Assembly (NCBI GenBank): GCA_036675035.1
Contig: JAKFFO010000103.1
Span: 1 to 6,048, forward strand
DNA length: 6,048 nucleotides
Source: MESE01 sp036675035
GTDB taxonomy: Bacteria > Pseudomonadota > Gammaproteobacteria > Burkholderiales > Burkholderiaceae_D
Reading direction: 5' to 3'
Part shown: positions 1-4,877 of the stretch, one piece after another
Layout of the letters: every line of letters begins with the position of its first letter
Numbering within the stretch: position 1 is the stretch's first letter
The notes under the pieces: generated by a model
The model's database searches: none
Told to the model about the DNA's origin: nothing
Seen by the model: only the letters and a program-made list of their open reading frames with translations
Program-made: the position numbers and the translations under genes

Positions 1-1
1 G

Positions 2-91
2 GCGAGAAGCAATCTGAAGCGCTTCAAGGAAATGATCGAAAGCCGTGGAACGGAAACCGGTGCCTGGCGCGGAGCGGTGGTCCAGCACTGA
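2..91 (+). CDS. C-terminal end of an SRPBCC/polyketide cyclase-like protein (partial)
   Basis: The window opens inside a gene whose reading frame starts at base 2 and ends with TGA at 89-91. The 29 visible residues contain NLKRFKEMIESRG followed by TGAWRG. That resembles the last helix and tail of SRPBCC (START-like, 'cyclase/dehydrase') proteins, in which a long C-terminal helix closes a hydrophobic cavity. The N-terminal part lies outside the window, so the substrate and the true family cannot be judged. The gene runs in the same direction as the exported protein at 237, with 145 bases between them, so co-transcription is possible but not shown. Family assignment rests on a short tail and is tentative; that the frame is the end of a real gene is more likely. 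Confidence 0.55.
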   Translation, partial: ARSNLKRFKEMIESRGTETGAWRGAVVQH

Positions 92-121
92 CCTGCGTTG
101 CCATTACCGGTGCCGGGCGCT

Positions 122-150
122 GCCGGCTCAAACGAAACAGAGCAGCCGGC
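122..150 (+). other. GC-rich inverted repeat in the gap before the Ser-rich gene
   Basis: GCCGGCT at 122-128 pairs perfectly with AGCCGGC at 144-150 across a 15-base loop, 31 bases after the stop of the SRPBCC-like gene. It could slow or end transcription of that gene. No T-run follows, so it is not a textbook intrinsic terminator. The rest of the 92-236 gap shows no convincing promoter. Confidence 0.3.
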
Positions 151-222
151 GCGGCTGGGCGGAATCGGTTGATCAGCCGCAGGAAGCCGGCGTGCCCACG
201 CACTCATTGACTCGTGTGAACG

Positions 223-229
223 AAAGGAA
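223..229 (+). promoter_or_regulatory. Shine-Dalgarno site deciding the start at 237
   Basis: AAAGGAA lies about 8 bases before the ATG at 237. It marks that ATG as the true start, although the frame is open back to an earlier ATG at 45. The site overlaps a perfect 10-base palindrome, GGAATATTCC, at 226-235. Confidence 0.7.
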
Positions 230-236
230 TATTCCC

Positions 237-1055
237 ATGAACACAAAACTCTCTGCGCTGGCCGCATCGCTTGCAATGTGCTTTTCGACCGCAGCTTTTG
301 CCCAGGCATCGCCGTCGTCTTCAGGCTCATCATCGCAAAGCGCGCAATCGCAACAGTCTTCCAAACCGCCATCGCCGAAACAACAGGCCGAGCAACAGCA
401 CAAGGCGGCCATGGAGAAGTGCAATGCGATGACGGATAACGCGAAAGACATCTGCAAAGCTGAAGCGGACGGGCAGAAAAAAGTGGCCGAAGCCGAAGCG
501 AAAGTGATGGCACGCGATACGCCGAAGAATCGCCTGGAACTGGAAAAGGCGAAAGCCGAGTCGCAATACAAGGTGGCAAAGGAGCGCTGCGACGATCAGG
601 TTGGCGACGCCAAGGAAACATGCGAAAAATCGGCCAAGGCCGAGCGGGACAGCACTCTGGCGCAGGCCAAGCAGCAATCGCAAAAGCAGACATCCAGCGG
701 CAGCAGTGCGGCAGGAAGCTCGGCATCCGGCCAGTCGACACCTTCATCGAACGGCAGCAAGGCGTCCGGCGCGTCAGGCGGACAGGTTGCGCCATCGAGC
801 GGTAGTTCTTCCAGTGGCTCGTCCGGTGGTTCGTCGGCCACACAGCCAGCGCCTTCGAATAGTGGTACTTCCGGTGCTTCAGGCGCTTCGGGTACATCCG
901 GTGCCTCAGGAACATCGGGCGCCTCGGGTACTTCCGGAACGTCAGGAGCTTCGGGTACTTCCGGAACGTCAGGTACGTCTGGTGCATCCGGCAATTCATC
1001 GAGCACGCCGTCTTCAACCCCTGGCGCCGAGCAGCCAAAGCCACAATCCAGATAG
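237..1055 (+). CDS. Exported Ser/Gly-rich protein with two Cys-x10-Cys modules and a Gly-X-Ser repeat tail
   Basis: The 272-residue product has four parts. Residues 1-22 are a classic signal peptide (MNTKL, hydrophobic core, AFA before Gln23). A Ser/Gln-rich stretch follows to about 50. Residues 51-150 form a charged, Ala/Lys/Glu-rich helical region with two related modules: C62-x10-C73 (CNAMTDNAKDIC) and C118-x10-C129 (CDDQVGDAKETC). Each pair could form a disulfide in the periplasm. The rest, 151-272, is almost only Ser, Gly, Ala and Thr, and includes 15 consecutive Gly-X-Ser triplets at 210-254. The ATG at 237 was chosen because a Shine-Dalgarno site and a signal peptide sit there; the upstream extension from 45 overlaps the preceding gene and looks non-coding. 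I recall similar Cys-paired helical proteins as uncharacterised exported proteins in Burkholderiales. No function is known to me; a periplasmic or surface structural role is inference. Confidence 0.85.
   Translation: MNTKLSALAASLAMCFSTAAFAQASPSSSGSSSQSAQSQQSSKPPSPKQQAEQQHKAAMEKCNAMTDNAKDICKAEADGQKKVAEAEAKVMARDTPKNRLELEKAKAESQYKVAKERCDDQVGDAKETCEKSAKAERDSTLAQAKQQSQKQTSSGSSAAGSSASGQSTPSSNGSKASGASGGQVAPSSGSSSSGSSGGSSATQPAPSNSGTSGASGASGTSGASGTSGASGTSGTSGASGTSGTSGTSGASGNSSSTPSSTPGAEQPKPQSR
864..998 (+). repeat. Nine-base tandem repeat encoding 15 Gly-X-Ser triplets
   Basis: Fifteen nine-base units each encode Gly-(Thr/Ala/Asn)-Ser (residues 210-254 of the exported protein). A 23-base stretch beginning TCGGGTACTTCC is exactly repeated at 924-946 and 951-973, an offset of 27 bases, so at least part of the array arose by recent duplication. 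Synonymous codons vary among the other units, which suggests the coding pattern is kept by selection. Such arrays can change length by replication slippage without breaking the frame. Confidence 0.9.
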
Positions 1056-1141
1056 TCAGATATGGACGAAGGCTGCGGCGCCCGATGCCGGCATAATCAC
1101 ATTGAGCATGTGTGGCAGCTTGTACGCGGGCGATGAACCGG

Positions 1142-1161
1142 AAGCCGGACTGCTCCGGCTT
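1142..1161 (+). terminator. Probable intrinsic terminator of the Ser-rich gene
   Basis: AAGCCGGA (1142-1149) and TCCGGCTT (1154-1161) form a perfect 8-base-pair stem with the tetraloop CTGC, 86 bases after the stop at 1055. The stem ends in TTT, then GCGTGATT, so the T-tract is short and termination may be weak. Position after the stop codon and before a convergent gene fits a terminator. Confidence 0.5.
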
Positions 1162-1230
1162 TGCGTGATTCATGATCGGGCGTAGTGTAGATACGGCGAG
1201 GCTTTATTGAAAGTTCGGTGCGTGACTTGG

Positions 1231-1372
1231 TCCCTTCTCCCTCAGGCGGGAGCTGCGGATTTCCCGCAGTCTCGCAGTTGCCTTTCGCTCCCTTCTCCCG
1301 CCTGCGGGAGAAGGGAGCAAGACGTAGCACCGACTTGTGGGTAATCCTCAGCCCGCCCGCGGCAGAGGGGAG
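1231..1372. repeat. Cluster of palindromic dispersed-repeat units
   Basis: Two 22-base units starting TCCCTTCTCCC and ending GCGGGAG lie at 1231-1252 and 1289-1310 and match at about 19 of 22 positions. The second is part of a perfect inverted repeat, GCTCCCTTCTCCCGC (1287-1301) with GCGGGAGAAGGGAGC (1304-1318) and only two bases between the arms. A third, more degenerate unit (CCTCAGCCCGC...GCAGAGGGGAG) lies at about 1346-1372. A smaller inverted repeat, CTGCGG with CCGCAG, sits at 1253-1269. Sequences of this look recur in intergenic regions of many beta- and gammaproteobacteria. Copy number in this genome cannot be seen here. Confidence 0.65.
1287..1318. terminator. Strong 15-bp hairpin between convergent genes, possible bidirectional terminator
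   Basis: The 15-base perfect arms described in the repeat cluster would form a very stable hairpin in RNA from either strand. It lies between the convergent ends at 1055 and 1425, where it could stop read-through from both sides. Neither side has a T-tract, so a role in RNA 3'-end protection or simply a mobile-type repeat is as likely. Confidence 0.35.
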
Positions 1373-1424
1373 TCGAAATCGTCCGGCAGCACATTTTGGT
1401 GGACAGTCGTGACGGACTTCGTCG

Positions 1425-1847
1425 TCAATCATCGACCTCAAACTGAGGATTCCATGCGACCTCCCATAGAGTGTGGTCCGGATCCTGAAAGTACCCGGCG
1501 TATCCGCCCCAAAACGTATCCTGCGCCGGCTTGACGATAACTGCGCCTGCATTTTTCGCTTGCGCCATTACCGTATCGACTTCGGTTCTCGACGCGACAT
1601 TGTGTCCGAGTGAAAAGCCTGGCGCACCGACTTTGCTGGCCGGCAGGCCGGTATCATGCGAAAGACTTGCGCGCGGCCAGACCGCAAGTTTCACGCCAAA
1701 TTGCAATTCGAAGAACGCGACTGCACCGTGTTCAAATTCTTGGCCGATGATCCCTTCGGTCGAGAAGCCGAGGCCGTCGCGATAGAACCGAACCGAGCGT
1801 TCCAGATCATCCACTCCGATGGTAATTACTGTAATCCTTGCTTTCAT
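1425..1847 (-). CDS. VOC-family (glyoxalase/bleomycin-resistance fold) protein
   Basis: This 140-residue protein has the length and pattern of a single-chain VOC protein made of two beta-alpha-beta-beta-beta modules. The first opens with ITVITIGVDDLERSVRFYRD and continues through GAVAFFEL and VKLAVWPR. The second contains LGHNV, the helix TEVDTVMAQAKNAGA, and the closing strands WGGYAGYFQDPD and LWEVAWNP. Members bind a metal through two His and a Glu and act as lyases, isomerases, dioxygenases or drug-binding proteins. Here His82 and Glu129 fall where second-module ligands are expected, but the first strand has no His, so metal catalysis is doubtful. The ATG at 1845-1847 is supported by GAAAGG at 1855-1860, 7 bases upstream. 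It is the last of four minus-strand genes, 140 bases after the LapA-like gene. The substrate cannot be assigned. Confidence 0.9.
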   Translation of the reverse strand: MKARITVITIGVDDLERSVRFYRDGLGFSTEGIIGQEFEHGAVAFFELQFGVKLAVWPRASLSHDTGLPASKVGAPGFSLGHNVASRTEVDTVMAQAKNAGAVIVKPAQDTFWGGYAGYFQDPDHTLWEVAWNPQFEVDD

Positions 1848-1987
1848 GCTGGAGCCTTTCGTGCAGCGATATCAGCGCCGCTGGGCGATAGAGTATCAAG
1901 TGAAGGCGCCGTCCGGCACTCGACAGGCTCGGCATGCTGCGCGCGACTCGGCTATGTTCGCCGCGATCATATTTGTCGCCAAGCGAG

Positions 1988-2488
1988 TCAGGTAAGCCGG
2001 TTCGGAACCTGCGCCGAACCAGTTCTGTCGAGCCGGTCGTCGATTTCCCCGATGTACGCCGCGAGCGTATTGCCGGATTGCTCGATCGATGCGCGCAGCT
2101 CGCGCTCGACTTCATCGATCCTGGACAGCAGTGCCGTTCTGGCATCGGCATCGCGTTCCGCCAGACCGCGCAGCTCGGTTTCAAGATAGCCGCGCAAGTC
2201 GGTGAAGCGCGACGCCTCAGCCTGGTCCGCCAGTTCGCGGTTGGCCTGAAGTTCCCTGGCATGGCGCCGTGCTTCCAGCAGGACCGAGGTCTGCATATAC
2301 ACGATGAACATCAGGAACAGCAGCGTGAGTACCACGATCAACCCAAGCATGATCAGCCCGAGCGGCGCCTGTATCTCGGCAACTCCCAGCGACAGCATGG
2401 TCGGTGCCGCGAGTGCTCCCCAGTTGAGCGCGGCGAACACGGCAATCAGCACAAAGGCGACCAGCAATAAGACGGTACGAATAGGCAT
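1988..2488 (-). CDS. LapA-domain-like inner-membrane protein with cytoplasmic coiled coil
   Basis: The 166-residue product starts with a hydrophobic helix at about 5-25 (VLLLVAFVLIAVFAALNW), then a short loop TMLSLGVAEIQAPLG, then a second helix at about 41-64. This helix-loop-helix with LNW after the first helix resembles the LapA/DUF1049 domain; in E. coli LapA works with LapB in regulating lipopolysaccharide synthesis. Residues 66-155 are charged and heptad-like (EARRHARELQANRELADQ, then LRGYLETELRGL and LSRIDEVERELR), a long cytoplasmic coiled coil that replaces the short tail of classical LapA. The start at 2486-2488 has an excellent Shine-Dalgarno site, AGGAGA at 2497-2502 with 8-base spacing. 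No lapB-like neighbour is present, so a lipopolysaccharide role is not supported by context. Family resemblance is moderate; the membrane topology is clear. Confidence 0.8.
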   Translation of the reverse strand: MPIRTVLLLVAFVLIAVFAALNWGALAAPTMLSLGVAEIQAPLGLIMLGLIVVLTLLFLMFIVYMQTSVLLEARRHARELQANRELADQAEASRFTDLRGYLETELRGLAERDADARTALLSRIDEVERELRASIEQSGNTLAAYIGEIDDRLDRTGSAQVPNRLT

Positions 2489-2594
2489 TTGATCATTCTC
2501 CTGGGTCTAGTGAAAATCGATGCCGACGCGGTTCATATACGCTGGTGCCGCATCAGCCGATTTCGGTGATCTGCAATTCATTTGCGCGATGGAT

Positions 2595-3662
2595 TCATGG
2601 CATCCGGTCCTGACGCGGCACCTTGCGAATTTTTTCAGCCGCCTCCGCATGATCACCGGGTGCCGGCTCGAGCCCTTTCTGCTGCTGGCCGTAATGTTCA
2701 TCGTAGACCAGTTCGATCAGCATCGGGAAGTGATCGGAGCCAAAAGCGGGCAGGCGTCTGATCTTCGACAACAGAAAATGACGGCTATGGAACAGGTGAT
2801 CCAGCGGCCAGCGAATCAGCCGGTACTCCGCATGAAACGTCGTGAACAGACCGCGGCCGACGCGCGGGTCCAGCAAGCCGCTGATTTTCCGGAACAGGCG
2901 AGTTGTCTTTGACCATGCCACATCGTTCAGGTCGCCGGCAACGATCGTCGCAATGTCGTCGTCGCCCAGGTTCTCCGCCACGATCAACAACTCGGCGTCG
3001 CGCTCGGTCGAACGCTGCGTAGTGGGATTGGGCGGCCTTGGATGCAAAAAGATCATGCGTATCTTGCGCTGGTTTGCGAGCACTGCGGTCGTGTGCATCG
3101 ACGGCACGTCCGGCTCGACCAGGAAGCGGATCTCGCTGTGTTCCAGTCCGATTCTGGAATAGACGTGCATGCCGTAAAGATTTTCCAGAGGACACTGGAT
3201 TGTCCGGGTATAGGTTTTTTCAAGTACGCTTAATTGCTGCTGCCACCAGAGATTGGATTCAAGCGTCACCAGAATGTCGGGATCGTTTTTGTAAACTATG
3301 TCAAGAAATTCGGCGGAATGGCGATTCGTGCCGAGCACATTGGCGGTCATTATGCGGATCGTCGCGGCAGGATCGGTGTTCGGCGATATCCGCACTTCGG
3401 GTGGACAAAGCCTCGTGTACGGAACAATCCACCACAGCTGGTAGATCAGGCATGCAGTCGTCAGCGCTACGACGGTCCAGGCGCCGGCTCCGCGCAGATC
3501 CATCAATATCAGTTCCAGCAGCAGCAAGCCGAACAGCAGGGCGCCTATCTGCAGGCGCGGAAAATCCAGCCCGCGAATCCACCATGCCTGGTAATTTGAA
3601 AGTGGCAATAGTGTAAGAATGATGAAAAGGCCGGTTGCTATCGATAGTGCGGCAAAAATCAT
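2595..3662 (-). CDS. Membrane-anchored endonuclease/exonuclease/phosphatase (EEP) family protein
   Basis: The 355-residue product has three N-terminal membrane helices (about 2-21, 37-56 and 62-81) and then an EEP domain from about 102 to 320. Catalytic signatures appear in order: N108 in TANVLG, E135 in VTLESN, the MHVYSR strand at 165-170, H207 in FLHPRP, D244/N246 in GDLND, D288/H289 in LDHLF, and S309-D310-H311-F-P. All the usual metal and catalytic residues of the fold are present, so it is probably an active Mg-dependent phosphodiesterase or phosphatase. Three helices with the N-terminus inside would place the enzyme domain in the periplasm. Substrates in this family range from DNA to inositol phosphates and lipids, and none can be chosen here. 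The ATG at 3660-3662 is preferred, with GGAG at 3675-3678; a GTG at 3708-3710 would add 16 polar residues in front of the first helix. The stop is 106 bases before the LapA-like gene. Confidence 0.9.
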   Translation of the reverse strand: MIFAALSIATGLFIILTLLPLSNYQAWWIRGLDFPRLQIGALLFGLLLLELILMDLRGAGAWTVVALTTACLIYQLWWIVPYTRLCPPEVRISPNTDPAATIRIMTANVLGTNRHSAEFLDIVYKNDPDILVTLESNLWWQQQLSVLEKTYTRTIQCPLENLYGMHVYSRIGLEHSEIRFLVEPDVPSMHTTAVLANQRKIRMIFLHPRPPNPTTQRSTERDAELLIVAENLGDDDIATIVAGDLNDVAWSKTTRLFRKISGLLDPRVGRGLFTTFHAEYRLIRWPLDHLFHSRHFLLSKIRRLPAFGSDHFPMLIELVYDEHYGQQQKGLEPAPGDHAEAAEKIRKVPRQDRMP

Positions 3663-3752
3663 ATTCTCGTTATTCTCCACTTGCCGTGCGCCTCCACCTG
3701 CTTGCTGCACAGACTGGATATGCGCCCGGATACTCCAGAATGCGTTGTCGCG

Positions 3753-4406
3753 TTACGGGCAGCCAACGCAGCCTTCGGTTATTGCGCCCCGAAAGATCGC
3801 GTGGTCAAGATTCGCTCCCTTGAGATTGGCGCCGGTCAGGTTCGCGTTTGCGAAGTCGGCGTTGCTCAGGTTGGCACCGGTGAAGACCGCTCCGGTCAGG
3901 TCCGCACCGGCGAAAACAGCGCCTTTCAAATTCGAATTGCTGAAATTTGCTCTTCGCAGGTTTGCTTTTGCGAACGCCACGCCTGCCAGTTCTCCGGCTG
4001 ACAGGTTGATGCCGCCCAGCACCGCACCGCTGAAATTGGCGCCGCCAAGCAGTGCATGTTCCAGGTTCGCGCCCTCAAGGTTCGCATTGGAAAAATTTGC
4101 ATTGACCAGATTGGCGCCTTGCAGGTCGACATCAGTCATCAACGCGCCACTGAAATTGGCACGGCGCAAGTCTGCCAGGCCAAAGTTCGCGTCTTTCAGA
4201 TTGGTGTCGCTGAAATTCGCTCCGTTCAGCCGGGAACGGGTGAATTGCGAATTCGACAGATCCATCCCGTGCACATCGATTCCGTTGAGGTTCATTTCAG
4301 CGCACAACGCCCCCGACCGGAACCGGCAATCATTGATCACGGTTTTATCTTGGGCGAACACCGCGGTGCACAGGAGAAAGAGCGACAGGAAAATGGTTTT
4401 TAGCAT
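3753..4406 (-). CDS. Exported pentapeptide-repeat protein
   Basis: The 217-residue protein begins with a signal peptide (MLKTIFLSLFLLCTAVFA, cleavage after Ala18 before QD). Then comes a long right-handed quadrilateral beta-helix: the central Leu/Phe/Val/Met of each A(N/D)(L/F)XX unit falls on every fifth residue from L40 to F205, 34 units with no insertion or loss of register, about 8.5 coils. Phe sits at 65, 85, 105 and so on to 205, one per coil. Cys27 and Cys35 lie before the solenoid and Cys213/Cys216 (CVGCP) close it, so both ends may be held by disulfides in the periplasm. Cytoplasmic relatives such as MfpA and Qnr mimic DNA and bind gyrase; export makes that role unlikely here. No clear Shine-Dalgarno precedes the ATG at 4404-4406, but the signal peptide fixes the start. 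It is the first of four minus-strand genes. Function unknown. Confidence 0.93.
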   Translation of the reverse strand: MLKTIFLSLFLLCTAVFAQDKTVINDCRFRSGALCAEMNLNGIDVHGMDLSNSQFTRSRLNGANFSDTNLKDANFGLADLRRANFSGALMTDVDLQGANLVNANFSNANLEGANLEHALLGGANFSGAVLGGINLSAGELAGVAFAKANLRRANFSNSNLKGAVFAGADLTGAVFTGANLSNADFANANLTGANLKGANLDHAIFRGAITEGCVGCP

Positions 4407-4479
4407 GCGGCAGATTTCTAATGGAGGTCGTTTGAAAACAGGAAAACCAATGTTCGTCTTGCTGATGTGTCCGGCGATG

Positions 4480-4502
4480 GTTTTTCGGATGCCGTGAAAA
4501 AC
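4480..4502. repeat. GTTTTTC/GAAAAAC inverted repeat
   Basis: GTTTTTC (4480-4486) and GAAAAAC (4496-4502) are perfect 7-base arms around a 9-base centre that itself contains part of a small CGG/CCG dyad. It lies 74 bases upstream of the pentapeptide-repeat start, a position suited to a regulator-binding site. No regulator family can be named from it. Confidence 0.3.
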
Positions 4503-4720
4503 ACCGCGTCACGCTACTCCCTTAAGCAAGCGGCGTACCCGCAGAGAAACGGCACGGACCGTCTGCATGTTCGTTACTTTGAGCCGCAGCCGCATTCGTC
4601 GCATGCAACACCTGTAAAAATTGCAGGCTGCAGAAAATGAGTGGAGCGATGGTCGTGCCTTCGTTGCCAATCAATATCGCGGCCGGGGAGAAGGAGCAGA
4701 TGCCGTTCCATAGCGTCCTT

Positions 4721-4735
4721 TGGCACTTATCTTGC
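4721..4735 (+). promoter_or_regulatory. Candidate sigma-54 (RpoN) -24/-12 promoter for the crystallin-like gene
   Basis: TGGCAC-TTATC-TTGC matches the sigma-54 core consensus TGGCAC-N5-TTGC at every conserved base. The diagnostic GG (4722-4723) and GC (4734-4735) are separated by exactly the required 10 bases, and a further T precedes the TGG. The base after TTGC is G where A or T is usual. Transcription would begin near 4747 and leave a leader of about 130 bases before the ATG at 4878. Sigma-54 promoters need an activating AAA+ enhancer-binding protein; its site cannot be identified, though the dyad at 4622-4632 is at a plausible distance. A chance match in a GC-rich genome is possible. Confidence 0.55.
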
Positions 4736-4802
4736 GTCGCATCGTGACCGTGCTTTCGTTTTGCACGGAAGCATGGAGGTGCTCGTAAAAGAACGCATGT
4801 GC

Positions 4803-4821
4803 CGGCGAAGCTTGTTCGCCG
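4803..4821 (+). other. Hairpin in the leader of the crystallin-like gene
   Basis: CGGCGAA (4803-4809) pairs with TTCGCCG (4815-4821) around the 5-base loop GCTTG. It falls inside the leader predicted from the sigma-54 promoter, 56 bases before the start codon. It may be a leader structure or an operator. Nothing resembles a known riboswitch. Confidence 0.35.
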
Positions 4822-4862
4822 TGACGATATGTGGTTTCGGGCTTTCAAAAACTATCCTCTTG

Positions 4863-4869
4863 AAAGGAA
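4863..4869 (+). promoter_or_regulatory. Shine-Dalgarno site deciding the start at 4878
   Basis: AAAGGAA lies 8 bases before the ATG at 4878, directly ahead of the signal peptide. It overrides the longer in-frame opening from 4641, whose Arg/Cys-rich extension runs over the putative promoter. Confidence 0.75.
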
Positions 4870-4877
4870 CTGACATT

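Larger units (their letters stand above)
1056..1424. other. Non-coding gap between convergent genes
   Basis: No credible gene lies in these 369 bases. They separate the Ser-rich gene (plus) from the VOC gene (minus), both reading into the gap. The left part has a 10-base palindrome ATGCCGGCAT at 1085-1094 and a terminator-like hairpin at 1142-1161. The right part, about 1231-1372, is a cluster of palindromic repeat units. Short open frames here translate to phrases such as FSRLREKG, which I recognise as typical of spurious proteins called across this repeat class. Confidence 0.75.
4407..4877. other. 471-base divergent control region
   Basis: This gap lies between the starts of the pentapeptide-repeat gene (minus) and the crystallin-like gene (plus), so it should hold both promoters. 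What can be seen: a GTTTTTC/GAAAAAC inverted repeat at 4480-4502, a TGCAG-G-CTGCA dyad at 4622-4632, a partial IHF-like AATCAA at 4669-4674, a sigma-54-type promoter at 4721-4735, and a CGGCGAA/TTCGCCG hairpin at 4803-4821. I find no convincing promoter for the minus-strand gene. Open frames in the region look non-coding, with a small exception discussed in the findings (4422-4640). Confidence 0.7.

Noticed and set aside
207..235. TTGACT at 207-212 as a -35 box, and the palindrome GGAATATTCC at 226-235 as an operator
   Set aside because: A matching -10 would fall on the Shine-Dalgarno site and put the transcript start at or after the start codon; the palindrome alone is too short to call an operator.
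45..236. In-frame N-terminal extension of the Ser-rich protein starting at ATG 45
   Set aside because: It overlaps the end of the preceding gene, has no ribosome site, and would bury the signal peptide; the ATG at 237 has both a Shine-Dalgarno site and a signal peptide.
237..300. Lipoprotein signal (LAMC) around Cys15 of the Ser-rich protein
   Set aside because: Met before the Cys does not fit a lipobox and the hydrophobic core continues past it to a normal AFA cleavage site.
596..1006. Minus-strand frame encoding Pro/Glu/Asp/Val repeats
   Set aside because: It is the mirror of the Gly-X-Ser repeat coding strand, with no signal, ribosome site or family resemblance.
1218..1412. Small plus-strand frame through the palindromic repeat cluster
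   Set aside because: Its translation (with FSRLREKG) comes from the repeat units and matches a well-known class of spurious gene calls.
1531..2470. Plus-strand frames opposite the VOC and LapA-like genes
   Set aside because: They lack family resemblance and ribosome sites, while the minus-strand products are recognisable and have good ribosome sites.
3753..4290. The 15/30/60-base periodic DNA as a CRISPR or satellite array
   Set aside because: The periodicity is fully explained by pentapeptide codons; there are no identical repeats with unique spacers.
3619..4497. 292-codon plus-strand frame opposite the pentapeptide gene
   Set aside because: Its five-residue periodicity (LAP, FAP, FAL repeats) is the antisense image of the pentapeptide coding repeat; the minus strand has the signal peptide and proper repeat consensus.
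4450..4497. Fifteen-residue leader peptide MFVLLMCPAMVFRMP with AGGA upstream
   Set aside because: It has no regulatory codon run or attenuator structure downstream and is well within chance for this length.
4522..4848. 108-codon minus-strand frame in the divergent gap
   Set aside because: It runs opposite to the sigma-54 candidate and hairpin, has no recognisable domain or ribosome site, and has a composition unlike the neighbouring genes.
4641..4877. In-frame extension of the crystallin-like protein back to 4641
   Set aside because: The extension is Arg/Cys/Ser-rich, crosses the candidate promoter, and would bury the signal peptide at 4878.
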